From: an uncultured Eubacteriales bacterium
Lineage (GTDB): Bacteria; Bacillota; Clostridia; Oscillospirales; Oscillospiraceae
Direction: 5' to 3'
Assembly: GCA_902475515.1 (NCBI GenBank)
Contig: CABSAB010000093.1
Span: 1 to 6,312, forward strand
Length of the DNA: 6,312 nt
Part shown: positions 1 to 5,319 of the stretch, one piece after another
Layout: each line of letters begins with the position of its first letter
Position numbering within the stretch: the first letter of the stretch is position 1
Made by a program: the position numbers and the translations under genes
The notes under the pieces: model-generated
Databases searched by the model: none
Seen by the model: only the letters and a program-made list of their open reading frames with translations
What the model was told of the DNA's origin: nothing

Positions 1-735
1 AAATGCCAGCCACACCACCGCATAGGCCGTAAAGCAGGTGCGGGTGAGAACATTTCCGCCGCGCTTGCCATAGGGATATTTCCAATAGAGCCAGCGGCGC
101 AGGATCTCGCCCTGATCATAATAATATAGTATCACCGCCAGGCCCGCCGCCACGATAAGCCCCAGCGCCAGACGGATCAAGCCCCTTTTTTTGCCGCCGA
201 GGCCACGCCACCAGGCTGCGGCCTGCCGCTGATAACTCCGGCAGTAATAGCCCAGCAGAAACATGGGCAGCAGCGCTGCCATGCGCTGAAAGGACAGCAC
301 ATAGCGCAGCTCCGAGGACCAGCCCGTCAGCAGGCTCAGCGCAAAGGCCCCCAGGAGGGTCAGCAGCCGCGTCCGGAGGGTCCCGGCCTCCAGCAGGGGA
401 AGCAGCAGCCGCCAGATCAGCAGCGCCATCAGGAACCACATCAGCCAATAGGGCTCCAGAAGCTTCAGTTCCTCCTCCGTGCCCCAGAGGAAGATGGCCG
501 CAAGGCTGTAAAGGATCTGAAAGATCAGATAGGGCGCCGCCAGGCTTCGAAGACAGCGGCGGTCCGCCGGGCGCGCAAAATAGCCGCTGACCCAAACAAA
601 CAGAGGCATATGGAACGTATAAATGCTTAAGTACAGATAGTCCGTTGCCGGGCCGTCCTGGAGCTCCAGCAGATGGCCCAGAACCACGCAGACGATCAGC
701 AGGCATTTGAGATTATCCAATCTTGCACTGCGCAC
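1..735 (-). CDS. acyltransferase-3 family membrane protein (5' part; C-terminus outside window)
   Basis: Likely an integral-membrane O-acyltransferase of the acyltransferase-3 family (OafA/NolL/fucose-4-O-acetylase type), which moves acyl groups onto cell-surface sugars. The 245 visible codons are open to the window edge. Residues 5-21 read RLDNLKCLLIVCVVLGH, the typical first helix with its conserved His (H21). Residues 39-53 (YTFHMPLFVWVSGYF) hold the second conserved His (H42) and the family's FHMPLF..SGY signature. Hydrophobic helices follow near 67-84, 97-115, 123-138, 152-164 and 186-206, and another begins at the edge. Family members are usually about 330-350 residues, so roughly 90-110 are missing. 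The start is a GTG with a purine-rich site 5 bases upstream; the only alternative noticed is an upstream TTG without such a site. The substrate cannot be told from this part. The family call is fairly firm; the role in surface polysaccharide is inference. Confidence 0.85.
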   Translation of the reverse strand, partial: MRSARLDNLKCLLIVCVVLGHLLELQDGPATDYLYLSIYTFHMPLFVWVSGYFARPADRRCLRSLAAPYLIFQILYSLAAIFLWGTEEELKLLEPYWLMWFLMALLIWRLLLPLLEAGTLRTRLLTLLGAFALSLLTGWSSELRYVLSFQRMAALLPMFLLGYYCRSYQRQAAAWWRGLGGKKRGLIRLALGLIVAAGLAVILYYYDQGEILRRWLYWKYPYGKRGGNVLTRTCFTAYAVVWLAF

Positions 736-740
736 GGTGT

Positions 741-747
741 CCCCCCT
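741..747 (-). promoter_or_regulatory. ribosome binding site selecting the GTG start of the acyltransferase
   Basis: Read on the minus strand, AGGGGGG lies 5 bases before GTG at 735. No ATG in this frame opens the acyltransferase signature, so this site decides the start. A -10-like TATATT lies at 758-763 (minus), but I see no convincing -35 for it. Confidence 0.6.
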
Positions 748-769
748 CTTTTTTAGCAATATAGCGACG

Positions 770-858
770 AGTGAATAGTGAATTGGTGCGGCGTCCCGGC
801 AAAGCCGGGACAAATCGATTTCCCCTAAAGGGCGCTCCACACTTCTTCACTATTCACT
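770..858. repeat. compact palindromic intergenic repeat with 13-bp terminal inverted repeats (miniature-element-like)
   Basis: AGTGAATAGTGAA at 770-782 is the exact reverse complement of TTCACTATTCACT at 846-858. Between them lies a perfect 8-bp stem (GTCCCGGC 793-800, loop AAA, GCCGGGAC 804-811), followed by a short CCCT/AGGG inversion near 822-831. There is no coding capacity. The form, about 89 bp with terminal inverted repeats and internal hairpins in an intergenic gap, resembles a non-autonomous miniature element or dispersed palindromic repeat. No target-site duplication is evident in the immediate flanks. The termini are heptamers repeated in tandem, continuing to about 873 on the right. 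Neither internal hairpin is followed by a T-tract, so it is a poor terminator in either direction. Calling it dispersed is inference, since only one copy is visible. Confidence 0.55.
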
Positions 859-873
859 GTTACTTATTACTTG
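846..873. repeat. four degenerate 7-bp tandem units
   Basis: The run reads TTCACTA, TTCACTG, TTACTTA, TTACTTG in four consecutive 7-base units. The first two form the right terminus of the neighbouring palindromic repeat, and the left terminus (AGTGAAT, AGTGAA) is the same heptamer on the other strand. The last two units have drifted from the first two. This explains nearly all the DNA between the palindrome and the TPM hairpin. Confidence 0.5.
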
Positions 874-899
874 ATAACATGTGCGAAGCCCATGTTATC
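873..899 (-). terminator. stem-loop at the 3' end of the TPM gene (possible weak terminator or 3'-end protector)
   Basis: GATAACATG at 873-881 pairs perfectly with CATGTTATC at 891-899 around a 9-base loop. On the minus strand the first arm includes the TAA stop of the TPM gene (897-895). The stem is AT-rich and is followed by AAGTAATAAG rather than a run of T, so it does not fit a classic intrinsic terminator. It may stabilise the mRNA end or end transcription weakly. Confidence 0.4.
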
Positions 900-1821
900 T
901 TCTTCCTGCGCCGCCACCGCCGCCGCGGCCTCCGCCAAAGCTCCCGCCGCCGAAGCTGCCGCCCCGGCCTGCGCCGCCCATGCGTCCGCTGCCGCCGCCG
1001 AAGCCGCCGCCTCCAAAGCCCCCGCCGAACCCACCGGGTCCGAAGGGACCTCTCGGGCCGCCGAAGCCCCAAGGTCCGCGGGGTCCTCTGGGACCACCAC
1101 AGAAAAACGGGCTACAGAAGATGCTCCGGGGCCGGAACATAGAACCCACCACACCGACCACCACGATCACAAGCACGATCAGCAGGGCGATGATAATGGT
1201 GATATTCTGCAAAAACCCACCTAAAAAGCCCGTGACGGCACTGCCGCCACCAAAGGATGCGTTACCGCCCTCTACCTGGGTGCTGTTGAAATTCCCCAGG
1301 TCCATGCGGTAGTAGCCTTCGTACCAGGAAAACAAGGCCCGAACCGTATCGGAGGCGGCATCGTTATAGCGGCCGCTGTCCAGGCTGTCATAGCAATAGG
1401 TCTCCAAGAGCGTTTCCAAATCACCGGATGTCAGGTCGTCGTCGATGCCCGCACCGGTGGCGATCCAGCACTTTTTCTCCTCGGTCACCAGCAGAAAGAC
1501 AATGCCGTTATTCTCCTTTTTCGCCCCCACGCCCCAATCGTTCAGGACCCGGTAGGCATACTGCTGGCTGTCCATGCCCTCCGGCAGCCGCCGCAATGTC
1601 ACCACCGCCAGCTGAGCCCCGCAGGCATTGGTCAGGGCGATATTCTGGCGGTTGATATAATCCCGGGTATCGGCAGACAGGCACTGGGCTTCATCCACAT
1701 AATAGGTGCCGTGAGCCACATCCGGCTCGGACACGATCCGGGACGCCGCCTGGGCCGGGGTCACAAACAGCGCCGCCAGCAGCGTCAGGATCAGAAACAG
1801 GGATAAATACCGTTTCTTCAT
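895..1821 (-). CDS. secreted/membrane-anchored TPM-domain protein with Gly-rich tail (YgcG-like)
   Basis: A 308-residue exported protein. Residues 1-25 form a signal peptide (MKKR, hydrophobic stretch, then AQA before the predicted cut). About residues 39-165 match the TPM domain (PF04536, named for TLP18.3, Psb32 and MOLO-1): YYVDEAQCLSADT at the start, WGVGAKKENNGIVFLL at 96-111, then ATGAGIDDDL at 121-130. A long hydrophobic helix spans about 206-228, and residues 242-306 are extremely rich in Gly, with Pro and Arg in the first half. Bacterial TPM proteins of this build are membrane proteins of poorly defined function; phosphatase activity is known only for plant members. The gene starts 3 bases after the telA stop, and its GAGG site (1829-1832) lies inside the last telA codons, so the two are probably translationally coupled. 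Two Cys (236, 241) sit just after the helix. The family call is strong; function is unknown. Confidence 0.9.
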   Translation of the reverse strand: MKKRYLSLFLILTLLAALFVTPAQAASRIVSEPDVAHGTYYVDEAQCLSADTRDYINRQNIALTNACGAQLAVVTLRRLPEGMDSQQYAYRVLNDWGVGAKKENNGIVFLLVTEEKKCWIATGAGIDDDLTSGDLETLLETYCYDSLDSGRYNDAASDTVRALFSWYEGYYRMDLGNFNSTQVEGGNASFGGGSAVTGFLGGFLQNITIIIALLIVLVIVVVGVVGSMFRPRSIFCSPFFCGGPRGPRGPWGFGGPRGPFGPGGFGGGFGGGGFGGGSGRMGGAGRGGSFGGGSFGGGRGGGGGAGRR

Positions 1822-1824
1822 TGC

Positions 1825-2967
1825 TTAGCCTCGCACTTCTAAGAGCTTCTGCTTCAGCTCGCCCTCAATGCGGCGGAGCTCCACCTCGGCCTCGGCGCGC
1901 TTCTGGCGGCCCTCGGTCTGGATCTGCACCACCTCGTCCAGGGTGGAGATCAGGCTTTGGTTGGTATGCTGGAGGGTCTCGATATCCACGATGCCCCGCT
2001 CGGATTCCTTGGCAGTCTCCACGGTGGCAACCTTCAGCATGTCGGCATTCTGCTTCAAGAGATTATTGGTCATATCCGTCACGGCACGCTGGGCCTCCAT
2101 AGCCTGCTTGGAATGGCTGATGCCCAGGGCCAGGACCATCTGGCTCTTCCACAGGGGGATGGTATTCACCAGAGAGGTCTGGATCTTCTCGGTCATGAGG
2201 GAGTTGTTATTCTGGATCATGCGGATCTGGGGGCCCATCTGAATGGAAATCTGCCGGGTGAGCTTCAGATCGTAGAGCTTCTTTTCAAAGCGGTCGCACT
2301 TGGAGGCATAGTCGTTTGCCGCCTGGGCGTCCTCGGGAAGACCGGAGGCATTTGCTTTGTCATAGAGCTCCTTGAGGGTGGTGGCGCGCTCGTCCGCCAG
2401 CTTCTTTTCACCGGCTAGGATATACATGGTCAGCTGCTTGAAATACTCCAGGTTCTTGTCGTACATCTCATCCATGAGGGCAATATCCTTCATGAGGACG
2501 ACCTGGTGCTCCTCCAGCTGGTTTGCGATCTTATCCACATTGGCCTCAGCCTTGTCGTACTTGATCTTCATGTTCTGGAGGCTGTTGCTCGCCTTTTTGA
2601 ACAGGCCAAACAGGCCCTTCTTCTCCTCCTCCTCGGCGGAAAAGCCCTTGAGCTCGGCCACCAGGCCCGTGACCATCTCCCCCAGCTCGCCCATATCCTT
2701 GGTGCGGACGGCGCTCAGGGTGGACTCGGAAAAGTCCGCGATATTCTTCTGGGCCGCGGCACCGTACTGGAGCACCACGCCGGTATTATTGAGGTCGATC
2801 TTCTCGGCAAACTCCAGCACAGACTTCTGCTCGGCGGGGGTCAGGACCGAAAGGTCGGGGCCGGCCTCTGGGGCGGCAGGCTTCTCCTCTGTTAGGGTCG
2901 TCAGCTCCAGCTCGGGCGCTGTAGTCAGATCGGGGGTCAGGGTCAATTCGGGAATTTTCTCATCCAT
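1825..2967 (-). CDS. telA: toxic anion resistance (TelA/KlaA-family) protein
   Basis: A 380-residue cytoplasmic, mostly helical protein of the TelA family (PF05816), named for plasmid tellurite resistance; chromosomal members are also linked to cell-envelope stress and antimicrobial tolerance. Residues 1-40 are acidic, Pro/Thr-rich and probably disordered. About 43-375 form the helical domain. The strongest signature is at 246-276: PQIRMIQNNN, then a Lys-Ile-Gln motif and TIPLWKSQ. Heptad-like Lys/Glu-rich stretches (about 125-205 and 350-377) suggest coiled coil. Length fits the family. ATG at 2967 is chosen because AAGGAG (2977-2982) lies 9 bases upstream. Family members are often found beside XpaC-type or envelope genes; here the partner is a TPM protein and no xpaC is in the window. 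The domain call is firm; the anion specificity implied by the name is not shown by the sequence. Confidence 0.92.
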   Translation of the reverse strand: MDEKIPELTLTPDLTTAPELELTTLTEEKPAAPEAGPDLSVLTPAEQKSVLEFAEKIDLNNTGVVLQYGAAAQKNIADFSESTLSAVRTKDMGELGEMVTGLVAELKGFSAEEEEKKGLFGLFKKASNSLQNMKIKYDKAEANVDKIANQLEEHQVVLMKDIALMDEMYDKNLEYFKQLTMYILAGEKKLADERATTLKELYDKANASGLPEDAQAANDYASKCDRFEKKLYDLKLTRQISIQMGPQIRMIQNNNSLMTEKIQTSLVNTIPLWKSQMVLALGISHSKQAMEAQRAVTDMTNNLLKQNADMLKVATVETAKESERGIVDIETLQHTNQSLISTLDEVVQIQTEGRQKRAEAEVELRRIEGELKQKLLEVRG

Positions 2968-2986
2968 GATGGTTCGCTCCTTTTAT

Positions 2987-3016
2987 ACTATATAAATTAG
3001 AAAGTTTGAGATTCGA
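2987..3016 (-). promoter_or_regulatory. probable promoter of the telA-TPM operon
   Basis: On the minus strand a -10-like TATAGT (2992-2987) lies 18 bases downstream of a weak -35-like TCGAAT (3016-3011), just before the telA ribosome binding site. This leaves a very short leader. An alternative is TTGAAA (3039-3034) with TCGAAT as a poor -10 at 17-base spacing. Neither is close to consensus on both boxes. Confidence 0.4.
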
Positions 3017-3022
3017 CATTCC

Positions 3023-3038
3023 TGGAAGCATGCTTTCA
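3023..3038. promoter_or_regulatory. 16-base near-perfect palindrome upstream of telA (possible operator)
   Basis: TGGAAGCATGCTTTCA is symmetric with a perfect core AAGCATGCTT (3026-3035) and one G-T mismatch pair. It lies directly upstream of the weak telA -35-like box, where an activator or repressor dimer could bind. No regulator is encoded in the window, so its role is inference. Confidence 0.35.
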
Positions 3039-3150
3039 ACCTAGTAAATAAAAATTACATATCGGCGTTCCGCATTCTCCAATTTAATTCACCTTGCACA
3101 GGTCCATTTTACTCCATTCTCCGTGCGCTGTCAAGAAATATTCGTGATGG

Positions 3151-3179
3151 TTGACACTCCGAAAAAATCATATTATACT
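3151..3179 (+). promoter_or_regulatory. sigma-A promoter of the threonine ammonia-lyase / rpe operon
   Basis: TTGACA (3151-3156, full consensus) is followed after 17 bases by TATACT (3174-3179, 5 of 6). Transcription should begin near 3186, giving a leader of roughly 105 bases before the ATG at 3292. Confidence 0.8.
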
Positions 3180-3188
3180 TGGTATTAT

Positions 3189-3209
3189 AAATCAGCGGGC
3201 CCGCGATTT
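3189..3209. promoter_or_regulatory. imperfect palindrome just after the predicted transcription start (possible operator)
   Basis: The core GCGGGCCCGC (3195-3204) is a perfect 10-bp palindrome. It is flanked by AAAT and ATTT half-sites offset by one base. It sits a few bases past the predicted start of the ilvA transcript, a typical repressor position. It could equally form a small hairpin at the mRNA 5' end. Function is inference. Confidence 0.4.
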
Positions 3210-3291
3210 CCACTGTATTTTGCGTATTTTGAGTCCATCCTGCTGGAAAATGCAAACACGGCCCGAAACGTTTAGAAAAGAAGGGATAGCC

Positions 3292-4515
3292 ATGCTGACA
3301 CTCAATGAATTCAGACAGGCCCGGGACCTGCTCGCCGGGATCCTCTCGAACACCGATTTGGTATACAGCCCCCATTTTTCCGCCCAGTGCGGCGGAAACG
3401 TCTACTTAAAGCCCGAAAATATGCAGCTCACCGGTGCCTACAAGGTCCGGGGCGCCTGCTACAAGGTCTCCACCCTGACGGAGGAGGAGAAGGCCCGGGG
3501 GCTGGTAACGGCCTCCGCCGGAAACCACGCCCAGGGCGTGGCCTTTGCCGCACAGAAGGCCGGCGTCCCGGCCACCATCGTCATGCCTACCACAACGCCA
3601 CTGGTGAAGGTCAACAACACCAAGGCCTACGGGGCCACGGTGGTGATGGAGGGCAGCTGCTTCGACGAGTCTGCCGCCGTGGCGGCCAGGCTCTCCGAGG
3701 AGCAGGGGCTTACCTATGTACATCCCTTCAACGACCTGACCGTGGCCACGGGCCAGGGCACCATCGCCTATGAGATCTTCAAGGACCTGCCCGATGTGGA
3801 CATCATCCTGGTGCCCATCGGCGGCGGCGGGCTGGCGGCAGGCGTGTCCACCCTGGCCAAGCTCCTCAACCCCAATGTGAAGGTGATCGGCGTGGAGCCT
3901 ACCGGCGCGGCATCCATGAAAGCTTCCGTGGAAGCAGGCCATGTGGTCACGCTGCCCTCGGCCGTCACCATTGCCGACGGCACCGCCGTCCGGACTGTGG
4001 GCGACCAGGTATTCCCCTATGTGCAGCAGAATCTGGACGACATCGTCACCATCAGCGACGACGAGCTGGTGGAGGCATTCCTGGACATGATGGAGACCCA
4101 CAAAATGGTGGTGGAAAACTCCGGCCTGCTCACTGTGGCGGCCCTACAGCATATTGACTGCAAAGGAAAATTCGTGGTGCCCATCCTCAGCGGCGGCAAC
4201 ATGGACGTGATCACCATGAGTTCTCTGGTCCAGCACGGACTGATTCGCCGGGGACGGGTGTTCACCTTCTCGGTGCTGCTGCCGGACCAGCCCGGCGAGC
4301 TGCTGCGGGTGGCAAGGATCGTCTCCGAGCACCAGGGCAACATCATCAAGCTGGACCACAACCAGTTCGTATCCATCAACCGCCAGGCGGCAGTGGAACT
4401 CCGGGTGACGCTGGAGGCCTTTGGAAACGACCACAAACAGACCATTATGCAGGCCCTGGCCAAGGAGGGCTACGATGCAAAGCTCGTCCCCGCTGCGGGA
4501 AACACCCTGAGCTGA
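3292..4515 (+). CDS. ilvA: threonine ammonia-lyase (PLP-dependent, with C-terminal ACT domain)
   Basis: Converts L-threonine to 2-oxobutanoate and ammonia in the cytoplasm, feeding isoleucine synthesis or fermentation. The protein is 407 residues. The PLP lysine is K51 in TGAYKVRGA; SAGNHAQGVA at 75-84 is the substrate/cofactor loop; PIGGGGLAAG at 175-184 is the glycine loop for the PLP phosphate; SGGN is at 300-303. A single ACT regulatory domain occupies about 325-400. This build, one ACT and about 400 residues, matches the TdcB/IlvA one-C-terminal-domain type rather than the roughly 500-residue E. coli IlvA. ACT domains usually bind amino acids, so allosteric control by branched-chain amino acids is plausible. 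ATG at 3292 is chosen because AAGGGA lies 5 bases upstream and the family N-terminus begins there; the frame extends upstream to a TTG, but that TTG is the -35 box. It is the first gene of an operon with rpe. The enzyme call is firm; biosynthetic versus catabolic role (ilvA or tdcB) is open. Confidence 0.93.
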   Translation: MLTLNEFRQARDLLAGILSNTDLVYSPHFSAQCGGNVYLKPENMQLTGAYKVRGACYKVSTLTEEEKARGLVTASAGNHAQGVAFAAQKAGVPATIVMPTTTPLVKVNNTKAYGATVVMEGSCFDESAAVAARLSEEQGLTYVHPFNDLTVATGQGTIAYEIFKDLPDVDIILVPIGGGGLAAGVSTLAKLLNPNVKVIGVEPTGAASMKASVEAGHVVTLPSAVTIADGTAVRTVGDQVFPYVQQNLDDIVTISDDELVEAFLDMMETHKMVVENSGLLTVAALQHIDCKGKFVVPILSGGNMDVITMSSLVQHGLIRRGRVFTFSVLLPDQPGELLRVARIVSEHQGNIIKLDHNQFVSINRQAAVELRVTLEAFGNDHKQTIMQALAKEGYDAKLVPAAGNTLS

Positions 4516-4519
4516 CAGC

Positions 4520-4525
4520 AGGAGG
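4520..4525 (+). promoter_or_regulatory. strong ribosome binding site of rpe
   Basis: A full AGGAGG lies 8 bases before ATG at 4534, within the 18-base gap after the threonine ammonia-lyase stop. It favours the first of two adjacent ATG codons and indicates independent, strong translation of rpe. Confidence 0.75.
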
Positions 4526-4533
4526 CACAGACT

Positions 4534-5193
4534 ATGATGAAGGTAGCACCATCCATCCTCTCCGCGGACTTTGTGAACCTGGAGCGGGACATCCGGCACC
4601 TGGCGGACTGCGGGGCGGACTATATCCACATTGACGTGATGGACGGGCTGTTTGTGCCCAACATCACCATCGGCATCCCCGTGGTGGCGGCCATCCGGAA
4701 GATCACAGACCTCCCCCTGGACGTCCATCTGATGATCGACCGGCCCCTGCGGTATGTGGAGCAGTTCTGCGACGCCGGGGCGGACATCCTCACCATCCAC
4801 GCAGAGGCCGATACGGAAGAACACAACCAGGAGGCCCTGCAGAAGATCCGGGAACAGGGCGTCCGGGCAGCGGTGTCCATCAAGCCGAAAACCCCCGCCT
4901 CGGCCATTGACCCCTACATGGACCTGATGGACATGATCCTGGTGATGACGGTGGAGCCGGGCTTCGGCGGCCAGAGCTTTATGGAGGACATGATGCCCAA
5001 GGTCCGGGCTCTGCGGAAGATCATTGATGTGCGCTGCCCCGGCGTGGAGCTGGAGGTAGACGGCGGTGTGAACCTGGAGACCGCCAAGACCTGCATCGAC
5101 GCCGGCGCCAATGTTATGGTGGCAGGCAGTGCCCTGTTCCGGGCAGAGGATACTGCAGCATTTATCCGCAGCATTCAGACGATGACCCGGTAG
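4534..5193 (+). CDS. rpe: ribulose-phosphate 3-epimerase
   Basis: Interconverts D-ribulose 5-phosphate and D-xylulose 5-phosphate in the non-oxidative pentose phosphate pathway (cytoplasm). The 219-residue TIM barrel is of normal length. Family signatures in order: APSILSADF (5-13), HIDVMDGLFVPNITIG (32-47), DVHLM (63-67), TVEPGFGGQSF (139-149), EVDGGVN (174-180) and VAGSALF (196-202). Expected metal ligands are H32, D34, H65 and D176, with D34 and D176 as the acid/base pair. The gene follows the threonine ammonia-lyase gene by 18 bases, so it is probably co-transcribed; in many Firmicutes rpe instead sits with the prpC-prkC-rsgA genes. No clear terminator follows the stop before the next promoter. 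A related sugar-phosphate epimerase (allulose 6-phosphate type) is a less likely reading. Confidence 0.94.
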   Translation: MMKVAPSILSADFVNLERDIRHLADCGADYIHIDVMDGLFVPNITIGIPVVAAIRKITDLPLDVHLMIDRPLRYVEQFCDAGADILTIHAEADTEEHNQEALQKIREQGVRAAVSIKPKTPASAIDPYMDLMDMILVMTVEPGFGGQSFMEDMMPKVRALRKIIDVRCPGVELEVDGGVNLETAKTCIDAGANVMVAGSALFRAEDTAAFIRSIQTMTR

Positions 5194-5251
5194 GGGCGCA
5201 TCAGCTTCCATATTATTACAGAAAGTTGTTACACTTTTTTCATTTTTAGGC

Positions 5252-5280
5252 TAGGAAAACAGAAAAAGTTGTGCTATAAT
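5252..5280 (+). promoter_or_regulatory. extended -10 promoter of the small lipoprotein gene
   Basis: A perfect TATAAT (5275-5280) is preceded by TGC, making an extended -10 element. The -35 position 17 bases upstream (TAGGAA, 5252-5257) is weak, as is common with extended -10 promoters. Predicted start is near 5287, giving a leader of about 33 bases that includes AAAGGAG (5304-5310). Confidence 0.7.
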
Positions 5281-5319
5281 CTCTCCATATAGATGAAAGC
5301 AAGAAAGGAGCGGTTCTAT

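Larger units (their letters stand above)
2968..3291. other. divergent intergenic region between telA and the threonine ammonia-lyase gene
   Basis: This 324-base AT-rich stretch separates divergent transcription units. It holds the telA ribosome binding site and likely promoter (2975-3016), a near-palindrome at 3023-3038, a largely featureless stretch at 3040-3150, the strong plus-strand promoter at 3151-3179, a palindrome at 3189-3209, and about 100 bases of leader. The leader seems too short and too poorly structured for a T-box, and I recognise no riboswitch. Confidence 0.7.

Noticed and set aside
116..706. Minus-strand 196-residue frame inside the acyltransferase region
   Set aside because: Ala/Gly/Pro-rich composition without motifs; the overlapping frame from GTG 735 carries the acyltransferase-3 signatures.
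793..811. GTCCCGGC/GCCGGGAC hairpin as an intrinsic terminator
   Set aside because: No T-tract follows it on either strand; it is better explained as the core of the palindromic repeat.
881..1312. Long Pro-rich and Arg-rich reading frames on the plus strand opposite the TPM gene
   Set aside because: They are mirror frames of the Gly-rich tail codons on the minus strand and have no starts with ribosome sites.
3151..3291. Upstream TTG start extending the threonine ammonia-lyase by 47 residues
   Set aside because: The TTG is the -35 hexamer of a near-consensus promoter, the added peptide does not fit the family, and ATG at 3292 has a ribosome site.
3186..3291. T-box or other riboswitch in the threonine ammonia-lyase leader
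   Set aside because: The leader is only about 105 bases, with no terminator hairpin and no recognisable T-box sequence.
4144..5211. 355-residue minus-strand frame across the ilvA end and rpe
   Set aside because: His/Asp/Val-rich shadow frame opposite two well-recognised genes.
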